From: Oscheius sp. JU75
Taxonomy: Eukaryota; Nematoda; Chromadorea; Rhabditida; Rhabditidae
Length of the DNA: 64,000 nucleotides
Direction: 5' to 3'
Assembly (NCBI GenBank): GCA_037178855.1
Contig: JASJZC010000005.1
Span: 5,394,001-5,458,000, forward strand
Each line of letters opens with the position of its first letter. The stretch's first letter is position 1. This document shows, in pieces, positions 32,545 to 43,338 of the stretch. The notes beneath the pieces are model-generated. The model ran no database searches. It had not been told where the DNA came from and saw nothing but the letters and a program-made list of their open reading frames with translations. The position numbers were made by a program, and so were the translations under genes.

Positions 32545-35500
32545 TGTCGGTTGAACCACCATACCCTGCCAACAAATCCGTTTTTCACCTGAATCATTTA
32601 ACTGAGCCGTTCAAAAAGAGTACCTTCGCATTCCTCGAAAATCCAGCTGCGCTTCGAAATTTCTAGAGAGCGTTGTGGTTTCCCCCGTCTATCTGAAAAA
32701 GGAGTGTGCGTGGCAACTGAGAAACGGAGAGAGAGAGAGACAGATCAGAAATCAATAAAGGAAATTGGCAGCGGAGAGCTGTATAGATGATATTGATGAC
32801 ATTCACGACGAAAATGAAGTGACTGATTAACAGTCACAATTCGTACACAAGTGTCTTCTAGTTGGAGGAAGTGACAAATAGAACCAGTATGCAAAAACTT
32901 CCGGACAAACACTTGTCGGAAACGAAATTATCGCTCCGGTTTCAGTTTCTGTCGACCTTCTCGTTTCGTGACCAGTCTACTCATTGGGCTAATGAGCCCC
33001 GGTGGTGCCTGGCCAGAACGGGAGAGCTCATTTGGGAAATGAATGGGACCTGAAGAGCGAGAGAGGGAGTGAGAGGAGCCTCCCCTCGAGGTGAACCGTG
33101 AATATAATTGTGAAGAAATCGATGTTCTCCTGCCACGGCGCACGACGACGATGTCGGCGGATAGGAGAGAGTGCCGCGCTGAAAGATTACGCCGCATTAG
33201 GAGCTCACTTGGGAATATCGCATTCCGGACGAAGATATGTTCCTCTTTTGAGCCTGTTATAATAGGAAACGAGGCCTATTTGTGGCCAAAGGACTGCGTC
33301 AATTGGGAATTAGACAAGAAAGATGGGGTTTCCTGTACACGTGGAGCTTATAAACAGAGTTGGTCAATTATGCCAGCTCCAACTGTGAATCATACGGAAT
33401 AATGACTCTGACGTGCCATGAAATGAAAAGACGATGGACTCTCGAAACAATGAAGACATTTCATTAGCAGATAACAATGACCCTTCGGAGTGATGACTCA
33501 AAGAAGAGTGAGAGAGTTTATTTCCCTTCGGGCCATTTCTATGGAAACGGGCACATTCAGAGTGGGAGAAGGAGCTGATACGAATCTAATCCGTGCCCCT
33601 GGCACAGAAATTGTATATTGCAAAACATGTCCAGTAGACTATCAATCTGGCGACCAATTTTCGATCTTCTCGAGATGGAGAGTGAGGGGGCTTAATTGAG
33701 GGTCTGCCAGAAGATAAATGTCTGTTGGAGAGGCGAAGAAGGGCTTGTGTGACTATACAGATAACGAGAGGGAGGATGAAGCGGGGATTAGGGGGACAGT
33801 TCGCTCGAAATGATTGCTCAGAGGCGAATATTAATAGGGGAGAAATGAATGGAATATCTGAATAGACGGGTCCGCTCACGCACCAGAAAAAAAGAAGACT
33901 ATTGGTAACTTTTGAGGCGAACTAGAACGAAAGAGATTAGCTTGTTCTGAGCACAAATGACGCTGAATCAGAGCTCTTTTACATCATTTCATTGTCAAAA
34001 GTATTCAGCAGAGCTCGACGGATTATCAGAGCCGATTTCTGGGGATCGTCCTTGGTTGGTGACACCAAGTGACGATGGTATCTGGGCGACGGATAAGCAG
34101 AAAATCGGTAGAGATCTGTGGGTAACAGTCTCACCCAAACCAGTTTCTCTGAATGTTTCTTTTCAGCACGACAAGAATTGCGTCCGGGCCAAACTGGCCC
34201 GTGAAAGACAAAAAATCGTGGACCATCTGGCGGAGTCGGACCCAGGTTGCTCGGGCCGAAGCTTTGGCAATAGATTTTTGCAAACAGACGGAGCCGGCTC
34301 GCGTTTAAAAGAATTGATTGTCCATCGATAGCCTCTCACTCACCTCAAAATGATTCCAAAACTAGAGATGTGAAAGAGGGATGGCAATTGACAATGCAAC
34401 CGGTTCACTTTTCGGGAGACCTACCCCTCCTAACCTCACGACGGCCTCGATATTTGAAAGTTTTCGAGTTCTTGAAGGAAGCATGGCACAATTTACGGCA
34501 ACACTAACTCGTATATCTTTCAATAGCGAGAGAGAGAGAGAGAGAGAATGAGAGACTGTCACGCGGAAAAGTCGTAAAGTTTGGCGAATTTGTTTAGTGC
34601 AAAGAGATCATGAGATCGATTGAATCGGCTTGGAGATCGCTGATGAAGACAGGCTGATAGTAAAAGAGCGAAACAGCTAGAAATGTCTGATTGTGAGAGA
34701 TTATTGATCCGATCAGGGGAACCCTTTCTAGCAGAGAATAGACGATACAAAACGAGGATGTCATGGCAGAAATATAGGAAATTCAATAAAGAGAAGAATT
34801 TCTTCTCCGAAAAGCAAAGAAAAGAAGAGATTTGATGAAGATAAAATATGATCAGCAGGAAAAAGTTATAAAACGGCGACCGCGCCCGCTGTTTATGCGA
34901 TTCCGATTTTCGACGGGAGGATGGGAGGAAGCTTCAAAAAAAGGAATAAAGGCAATAGAAAGCTTAATTTGCATATAGACGAGAAAATGTGCGGCTCTGG
35001 GTGGATAATAGGGGTCCGTGCGGGTCTCTGGGAATCGATGGGACGCCTCCCGTCAGCCGCCAAACACTCGGCTCATTATCGAGCAGCCGCCTGTGTGAGC
35101 ACCTGCGGAAACTCTTTTCTCTTCTAATGAGTAATAGAGGAAATAAATGTGGTCGGTCGGGAGCACGAAACTCATCAGAGTTCCCCTCGGGTCTTCGTCA
35201 GCCCTCCGCCTTTTTGAGCCCACTCAGCCTTCGAACTGGGAATTGGAGAATGGAATAATTCTTGTCTCAAAAGAACTCGGGAAACTTAAAGTACAACTGT
35301 CAGATGCAGAAAAAGGGCAATTTGCAATAGTCACTCTCAGATATTTTTTGTTACTGGTGATTATTGTGAGTGACGGGACAACAACCCAATATTTAGTTTA
35401 TTTTAAATTGTTTTGAGAGAGAAACGCACTCACAAACATAAGACACACAATTGTTGAAAAACGCAGCGTAAGCTGTCAAGGAGCCACTAGTTCTGCAGAC

Positions 35501-36372
35501 GTTTGTTTGTTTTTTTCTGTTGCACAGTCTTGGGAACACTCGACTTGTCTCAAGGTAACGGACAGTCTAATTGGATACATTCCGGGCACGTAGCCGCATT
35601 GAGAATTCACTGCAATGCATGTTAAATTATTCCGTCTCTTCCGTCTGGGGTAGAAATTAAATTGAGCAGGAGTATGTACGAAAGAGCAACTATTTGGAGG
35701 GTATTCAAGGGATTAGAAGGTCGAGTTATGTAATATCCAACGAGAAAAGACTGGTCGAGGTAAGAAAAAATCATTCAGGAAGTAATGATGGCATCGGACG
35801 TCTTTTCGAATGCCCTGACGGCAAACGACGTCGTTTCCGGGCGGTGATGTGCCGTTACGAATAGCAAACACATCTTTACGATCCGAAAAATCGATCAAAG
35901 AGAAAAGGCAAATCGGTCAATTAGTGTGATAGTTGGGCAGTCTTTGAGGAAACGAAAAAGGCAGGCGAGAAACTGGTTCTTCTTCGGCAGCTGTGGCTGC
36001 AGAAAAGAGCGATGACAAATATCTGAATGGACAATTTGGAAGGACTAAAAAGGCAGCAGACAATAGAAACAGATGCCGACAAACAATTGTGTAAACAATA
36101 TTCCATTTGAGCAAATAAAGTAACGGGAAATAGGAAAAGAGTGATCTGAAAGAGGCCACGATCGACGTTGAAGGATAAACAAAAGCTCCAAGGAAGGCAG
36201 ATGGCGTCGAGAGGTACATTTGTAATGCACACAAGACAGCAGACCCGGCTATCACTGCCGCGCTGTCGCGTGCGACATCGCCCAGGTTGGCGCGGTAAAA
36301 AGGAGTGAAATTGGTTGATTGTTCAGGTTTAGTTCTTCTGATGTATGCCACGAGATTCAGCTAACGACGCTA
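32545..36372. other. Upstream region of unc-43, gene-poor
   Basis: About 3.8 kb with no protein I can identify. It contains GA microsatellites and many short open frames on both strands without domain motifs. A plus-strand piece at about 34168-34250 (HDKNCVRAKLARERQKIVDH) has a good acceptor in front and looks weakly coding, but I could not extend it. The region probably carries unc-43 5' exons and regulatory sequence, by analogy with the long neuronal promoters of this gene; that is inference. Confidence 0.45.
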
Positions 36373-36615
36373 ATGTGGCGGTACCGGAGAGTGAACGAAG
36401 CCAATAATGAAGTTACTTATCGAGTCGACAGGAAGCTGCCCAATTGGAAAGGTAGCTGGAGATGACAAGTGTCTTTTCAGCTTAGAGAGGGAGAGAACTA
36501 CATTCACATTCCTACTATCGAACACACTCGGCGTATCTACCCACTCTGGGTCAACGTTATTCTAGAAATCAAATCTTTCTCCAACTATCAGTTCGCTCGA
36601 TACTGTAAGAAGTGA
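36373..36615 (+). CDS. Small hypothetical protein, just upstream of the S28 protease
   Basis: The last exon (36481-36615) clearly codes: LREGENYIHIPTIEHTRRIY, PLWVNVILEIKSFSNYQFAR, YCKK, stop. Its first exon is ambiguous. The ATG at 36373, directly after GAGATTCAG|CTAACGACGCTA, gives MWRYRRVNEANNEVTYRVDR then KLPNWK, which looks natural but needs a shifted splice (the GTAGCT donor leaves it out of phase by one base). The ATG at 36407 in another frame gives MKLLIESTGSCPIGK and is in phase. Either there is a non-canonical junction, a one-base error, or the shorter form is real. The family is not recognised. It ends 105 bases before the next start, typical operon spacing. Confidence 0.5.
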
Positions 36616-36719
36616 AGTCTTATGACTCGGTCTATCATTGAATTGAGCAATAAAAGAAGTAAACCTTTTGATGACTGTCTTATCATGACTCTGGCTCCCT
36701 CCAGAGTCATTGTAGCGCC

Positions 36720-38924
36720 ATGGCCGGGCTACAGCAGCTCATCTTCCTGCTAGGTACGTAATATTTTCCTCTCAAACTGATAGAAGAACATGTAGCCGTG
36801 CTGGTAGGAGCACAATGTCTTACCATACCTCACCAAGACAAACAGTTCCGCTTCATGGTCGGTGGTCAGTTTGTCGACGAACGGTTCAAACCCAAAGTGG
36901 ACGAAAAGCAACTGACTGTCGCAGCTACGGCCACCCAGGATTGGTTCATCCAGAAACTGGATCATTTTGATAGTAACAACACGGCTACTTGGAAGCAGGT
37001 ATGTTTTTCTATCAAGCTGAGATCAAACCTCTTTAGCAATACTGGTACAGTGCCGACTATTACAAGCCCGGAGGACCTGTCTTCATTATGCTTGGTGGCG
37101 AAGGACCGGAGTCGCCTCGATGGATCACTGCTGGAACTTATGAATGGACGGTATTAGCTCAAGCGCACGGTGCCTACGTTTTTTTAATCGAACATCGATT
37201 TTACGGAAAAAGTCATCCTACTTCGTAACCTTTCTAAACTTCCGTGGAAACATTGACATTTAGGGATATGTCTGTTGCTCATCTACAGTACCTGTCTTCA
37301 ATGCAGGCTATCGAGGATTTTGCTTATTTCACCCAGGTAAATCTTCTCTAGAAAACAACTCACCTTCAGTGATTCAGTCGATGCGTACTGACAAGTTCCC
37401 CCAGTTGAACTCTGCTAAATGGGTCAGTTTCGGAGGATCTTATTCTGGTGAGCCAGCACTGTTTATGAGTTATCCCTCTCTGTATTAAGGAGCTCTTTCC
37501 GCTTGGCTGCGTCTGAAGCATCCCCAACAAATTGACTTCGCTGTTGCAACTTCAGCACCCGTTCAGGCCGAGTATGACTACATCGGTAAGATCCAAAAAG
37601 ATTGGAGCGAGTGCCTGTTTGACTCTTGTTTCTGAGAATTGAACAAAACACTAAGACTTTTGCTCTTATGATGAGAAGCAAAATAAAAAAGCTGCTACAA
37701 TTTGTAATTGAACCTGGGGCCTGTGGATTGGAAGTTGGCGTTGTTGAACATTGCGCGCCATCAGTTCCGAGTAGATAATTCCAGTGAAGAGACTTTCAAC
37801 GAACGTTCAGAATACTTCGAAGTGGTCATGAACTCGATAAGGAGCACATCTCAATCTTGTGCCGATTCAGTCCAAGCCGGATTCAACCAAATTGCCCAAC
37901 TGTTGAAGACTGCCCAGGGTAGAAACACCCTTAAAATGACATTCAAGTAAGAGAGCTTGGGCGATCGCGCTACACTCGTCTTTGCAGCCTGTGTGAAGCC
38001 ATTGATCTGAACAACCCACAGGAGCTCGAAACCTTTTGGGATACCGTATTAAACCCATACGCTGGAACATGTCAGTACGGCGGAGATAATGCTGTACGAC
38101 CCACAGTCGATTTGAGGATATTTTACTTTTTAGGGTCTTTACAGAACTAACCTGAACATCCCCAATGCCATCTGCCGCTTTCACAACGATCCAACTTTGA
38201 ACACAATGGCTAAAATGAAGGCTGTCGAAGACAACTTCAACCAGGTCAATGGAGTGACTGGATGCAACGACATCAACTACAACAGCTTCATCACGTTTAT
38301 GAAGCTTACCTTATTCGGTTCCCCTGCCCAGTCGTGTAACATCTTATATCACCTTTGAACTGTCCGTTTATAGCTCGAGCTTGGACCTGGCAAACATGTA
38401 CTGAATTCGCCTACTTCCAATCCACTGATTCTCCCACAGCTGGACCATTTTTCGGAGGCATTGGCAACGTCAATGTCACGTAAGAAGGAAGGAAGAGAGT
38501 CTAATGAGCAAACTTAGATACTACGCCGATCAATGTACGGCCATCTACGGAGCAACCTACACCAGAGACTACGTCCAGAAGGCTGTCGCAAAAACGAACC
38601 AGTTCTATGGTGGACGCGACAATTTGGCGGTGAGCAAGGAGGTATCTTACCAAATCCAGAACATTTAAGGGAACTTACATCATCCTTCCAAATGGCAGTT
38701 TCGATCCGTGGCATGCTCTTGGAAAGCTTAGCAGTTCTGACAGCACTGTGGTTCCAGTTGCCATCACAGGTTCTCTTAAAATTGTAGACTCAAAAACTTT
38801 ACTTTTAGGTACCGCACACTGCGCCAACATGTATCCGGCTCTTGATGACGACTTGCAGTCTCTGAAAGACGCTCGACAAACTATTCGCTCGACGTTGTCC
38901 ACATGGCTTACTCAGTCGAACTAA
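36720..38924 (+). CDS. Secreted serine carboxypeptidase, family S28 (prolyl carboxypeptidase-like)
   Basis: Starts MAGLQQLIFLLAVLVGAQC, a signal peptide split by the first intron, then DWFIQKLDHFDSNNTATWKQ and QYWYSADYYKPGGPVFIMLG (the S28 D-H-F and G-G-P-V-F signature). The nucleophile is in WVSFGGSYSGALSAWLRLKH (G-x-S-Y-x-G), preceded by FLIEHRFYGKSHP; the acidic residue lies in ILPNGSFDPWHALG and the His in ITGTAHCANMYP. About ten exons, with the last at about 38808-38924. All triad positions are present, so it should be active in the secretory or lysosomal pathway, removing C-terminal or dipeptide units after proline. It is related to C. elegans pcp and K12H4.7-like genes. N-glycosylation sites occur (NNTATW, NVTYY). 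The splice near 37590-37700 is uncertain. Confidence 0.92.
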
Positions 38925-39361
38925 CCGAAATAAAGATGTTAACTGTAATTAGTTTCTGAGACAAAGCAATTGAACTAGCAGTCACAAGGGATGACTTGTA
39001 GTCGACTACGCTGCACTTTCCCGGATGTTCTACAGGCTCATCTCACCCGTTTGCAGGTTATTGCCACGAAAAGCGAGTCATTTTGTTTTTATGGGCATCT
39101 CCAGATAAGGAACAGTTCGTTAGCAAGAGCACATTGAACTGTAAATATTTTTCCCATTGAAACTGCATTTTTCCGTTACGAAGCTTATCGGAAAAAGAGA
39201 GTTAATCATAAAAAGTCTTTATTGATATTCAAAAAAGCGAAGAGGAAGATCTTCGTATCACAGATTTCGTGGCAGAAAAAAGTTTGCTGGATCAATGGAA
39301 AGAACTAATCGAAGTGCCCGTATAGTACCCGTAGAGGACGAGAGTAGTTTGTCATCGACTT
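38925..39361. other. Intergenic between the S28 protease and ephrin
   Basis: The 3' flanks of two convergent genes. An AATAAA-like AAATAAAGATG follows the protease stop at 38924. Nothing else is recognised. Confidence 0.5.
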
Positions 39362-42300
39362 CTATATCCTGAGCAGAAGGAAGAGCAAAAAACTTGTAGA
39401 CATGGAGAGAAGCGACGAAGAGGAATAGAATCCTTCGACTGAAAGAATTTGTATAATTTCGTGCCTTTGATACTATTGTACCTTCTCCAATCTCGTGAAT
39501 CTCGAATTCCACTCGATCATCGGCTAGAGGTAGCGATTCGTAAGTGTTCTTGTTGTCCTCGAACGTGTCGTCTAACGCTACTCTTTCTCCTCGAGTCGGC
39601 TCTCTTCCAAGCCGTTCTTGTGAGATCTGATGACACTCATTTGAACAACCCAAAGTCTTCGTTTACCTTCTCGAGGAAGCTGTGCCAAAGAGGATTGTTG
39701 TCCCAGACCGAATTAGTCATCGTTGTCGGCTCAGTTGTAGTTTTGTGATGATGATGGTGATGTCTTCGATGACCCCCAATGTCCCCATTTCTGTCAGTCA
39801 CGTGGATGATCATTTTTAGATTGTGACTAGCACACAGTCCTCCAACACTATTCTGAAGACCGTTGGCCGATCCCGTCGATGTGGCTGAAAATATTCTTGT
39901 TCACAATGAGAAATACTCTCCGCTTACAGATAAAGTAGTAGGTTTGTCCAGCCTTATAGTTCAGGGCAGATCGAGTGGGACTGCTTGTTCGGAACGGTGT
40001 CGTCCATCTCTCCCGCTCATACGGTCGAACACATCGTCTAAGCTCCTCGGCTTCCGAACTCAATCGACAGTTCTCGTAGTCTTGTTCCGGCACCTGGACT
40101 CTTTTGGTAAAGTGCTAGAGCCTCTACATACCCTGTAAATGATGACCTGTTCAGTGTCGGATGGAGGAACATCCGGAGGATAATGAGGGCAGAAAATGTC
40201 TAATACGTCTCCAATGGCTGCGAATCGTTCCACTCTGAAAGGTTTTGCTCATAAAAAATCAAGATGGTCGGCGCCATGAAAAAGCCCTACAGTTTACGAC
40301 TATTGTGCTCGCGTGTTCCCTGGTGGTAATGATGGCGGCACAAGCATCATAAAACCGAAACAGTGCCATTGGGCTCGTTACCTCTTATTTGGCGCATGTC
40401 CCGGCTAATTAGCAGAGCTAACTGGACGACTTGAGAAGCCATTCAGTAAACTCAATTAGTCTTCTCAATTGGGCTAAAGTGTTTTGCACAAGGAGTCACA
40501 AAGAACACTCTATCTCTACAGTAATCTACCAAGGTAATAGCCCATTTCCTACCTGTTCCAGGTGTCTTTTGACAAAACGCGACGGGTGCTCAGATTACGC
40601 GCCAAGCATCTGTTTCTATCTATGACCAGAAGGGTCTCTCTATCGGAAATCTCGCGGTCACAGTCCTCGGACTATCTTAATATCTGCAGTATTATGTTTG
40701 ACTAATCAGGCGGCACATTCGCGTAATCAATCTTCTCGCCACCTTTAGGTCATATTACAGTCCGGAGAGAACTTGCGCAAGTAAGTAGCAATTAGGCAAC
40801 TCTCTATTTGTCCATGGATTTGAACTGACCCTGTTCCCGAAGGTATAGCTCATAAAATATCCACAGCACACTCTTACAGGTGGCGGTGTCTGTTTATGAC
40901 ATAACTGCCCATGGCGGTAGTCCTTTTAGAGGACCACTTAACCTCCAACGGCCGACACTGCCCGCCTGGACCAACATCACCGGATATGACTTTTACGAGA
41001 CGTTCTCTTCTTTCTCGACCGGAAGATGAATGGTTTTCATTAGTCCCACAGCGGGAGAGACATTATATGACAGTTCGTCGTTCGAATTGTTCCGAGGCAT
41101 TAGCATACGCTGAGGGAGCACTTCACCTGTCAGTGGACGGCTATTCAGGAGGACTCGGGGATTAGGCGCAGTTCAAAGGAGCCTCCAATCAAGGATGCCG
41201 AGGCTCTAATCATAGGATTCGGAACTGAATGACAGGAAGGCTTGAAGCGCTAGATTTGGGCCAGAGATTCTGGCTGTTTATGCTGCACAATGGGGAAGAT
41301 AGTTGTGGTAGCGGGAAGGCTAAAATAGTGGAGGCCAAGACCAGTAATCATGTCTATTCAGAACAAGACACCTGTTCTGAAAACCGACCCTCTACCCCAG
41401 GAGTCAACCGAGCCATTACCGCAATCTCTTTACGTAACAAGGGAGCAATCTCATACTTCAAAGCCTTTCGCGCCTTCTGTAACATCTCCTTCGGAAGATA
41501 GAATCTCGTCACCTGGCGATTGTCTCAAATGATGGATTAACTGACTGTCGGCCCCTTTCTCCCTTCGCCTAATTATGTAACCGAACCCGGACAATCCAAG
41601 GCCGGCTTCCTACTTTACAATTCATGCAACAAGCTTTTTCTGAGGAAAGACGATATCTGTCATGTTTCCCTGTGTTCTGTTACAGCGCTCAGAAGAGTGG
41701 CAAGGCTAATCTGGCGGCTTGTCTACCAATGGGAACAAGTGTTGTTTGGGCTAACCAAACAGTACCTCTGCCCCATAACAGGGCTGAATTCAGCCTCTCT
41801 TCCTAAACTCGTATTTACTCAGTGCATTAGTAAATGATCTCCTTTGGAGAGCTCATGTCGGATTGAAACCAGACACTCGGAGCTGGCTGCTAACTAATTG
41901 GCAGGAAACCGCACAAGTCTATTAAGCTGCGCGAGAGCTGCTCTCTACAGGATAGGGTTTCTCCCAGTAAAAGTAGTCCCAGCAGCTGGACATCGCTTGC
42001 GCAACTCGAGGTCGATGGGTCGAAGAAAGAGAGCAATTAGAACTGTTGGAGGAGTGTTTAGTGTAACTGATACCCTCCGCGACACAAACACTTGCCATCT
42101 TGAGGTCGATCAGCTCAAACAACCGTCGAGAGTTTACTGTTGTTAGTAGACAGCGGATTAGGCTGATAGATGAGGAGTGCTACCTGTCAGACGCAGATAT
42201 TTAACTGGAATGTGACAAAGGCAGCTATTGGAATCTGTCATACTAATTGATGCATCTCCCACCTGGTCCATAATTAACCTGTACTCTAACCAACCGGAAC

Positions 42301-43338
42301 AAAGCGATACTACGGTCTAATTGGTGCAAAACTGGGTCCATTGTTTTGTCTATTTAATATCAAGCAGTAGCTGCTGAAAGGCGGCAGCTGATGACAAAGA
42401 GCCATCCGTCTCAGCAGATGGGGTCATGAGCAGCTCATAAATCCGTGTTTGCCCCCGAGCGCAGGAGACGATAGATCATATCAGGACAGACAATCTGGAC
42501 GCTTAAGAACAGCTGCAGGAAATTAGCATATGGCCCCCGCAACACATTGCGGGATTAATCTATTTTTTTCGGCATAGTTAGGCACATCTGCCTAGAATGG
42601 CCCACAACAAGGCGATAGAAATCAGGAGGAAAGATTATGCTCTCTAGTCACTATTTTGAATCTCTCAGGAGGATTTCACTATACCCAAAGAACATAAATC
42701 TCCGCGATTCTCCAATCACCCTATTAAACTGAAAATTTTGCATTGTGTAAGAGTTCGCGCGCGGTCAGAAGAGGTCCAGGCACCTGTGCGGTCGACATAA
42801 ATCGAGCCGTCACTCGTAAATTAGCGAGTGGACAGGCGTCCTCTTTAACATGTGTTCTACACACATTACACATTGTCGAGATCCTAAACTCTCGACAACA
42901 CTTCTCCAATTTCTACCTAAAAACGGACAAACAGTACGGTTCCTTTTGAAGATTAAGCGATTGTGCGGGAGGCTTTTTTACCGGCAGCCGTACGTGTTTG
43001 TACAGTGTCGGCTTCTAATTATCTGTGGCTGGGAGACATGTGGGCACAGACCTACGGGTCAATTAGATTCAATAATCAGTCCTGCTGCTCAAATTAAGGA
43101 AGCAGGCAGAAAATAATGAGACGAGTGACAGATTTGGGCGGCCTAATTGAATAAGTGACTACTGTTTTGCATTCCAGGCTGACATTAAGAGGTTCTTGAA
43201 GGGTCTCTTCACTTCTCAGAGTTATTGAATGTTTCCAAAAAATGAAACTCACAATGGATTGGTTGAGTTCCAGTAAATGTCCGGTAGTTTCTTAGCTGCT
43301 GCTAAATGGAAAACGACGAGGAGAAAAAAGTGTCGCAT
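39362..43338 (-). CDS. Ephrin, GPI-anchored
   Basis: Secreted ligand of the Eph receptor VAB-1. The first exon (about 43250-43338) gives MRHFFLLVVFHLAAAKKLPD then IYWNSTNPL, a signal peptide plus the ephrin Y-W-N-S-x-N motif. After a 3 kb intron come VERFAAIGDVLDIFCPHYPP (40141-40234), EQDYENCRLSSEAEELRRCV and LNYKAGQTYYFI, then STSTGSANGLQNSVGGLCAS and HNLKMIIHVTD. The four Cys of the receptor-binding domain (CPH, ENC, RRC, GLC) are present. A His-rich stretch (GGHRRHHHHHHK) follows, then TTTEPTT. The last exon, joined by a phase-1 splice, ends SSSSLLSMSTSFLLFLLLRI, a C-terminal hydrophobic GPI signal with no cytoplasmic tail. So it is ephrin-A-like in anchoring. C. elegans has vab-2/efn-1, efn-2, efn-3 and efn-4; I cannot assign which. 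Confidence 0.9.
40236..43248 (-). other. First intron of the ephrin gene, no nested gene seen
   Basis: About 3 kb between the signal-peptide exon and the next exon. Plus-strand open frames occur but none has a recognisable domain or plausible splice partner. The length is unusual for this genome, where most introns are 30-60 bases, so it may carry enhancers. Confidence 0.5.

Noticed and set aside
34168-34331. Plus-strand frame HDKNCVRAKLARERQKIVDH with a good acceptor
   Set aside because: It cannot be extended by other exons and matches no family; noted only in the upstream-region entry.
35917-36351. Minus-strand 144-codon frame with several hydrophobic stretches
   Set aside because: Composition follows AT/TTC-rich sequence, three frames are open in parallel and no motif or splice partner is present.
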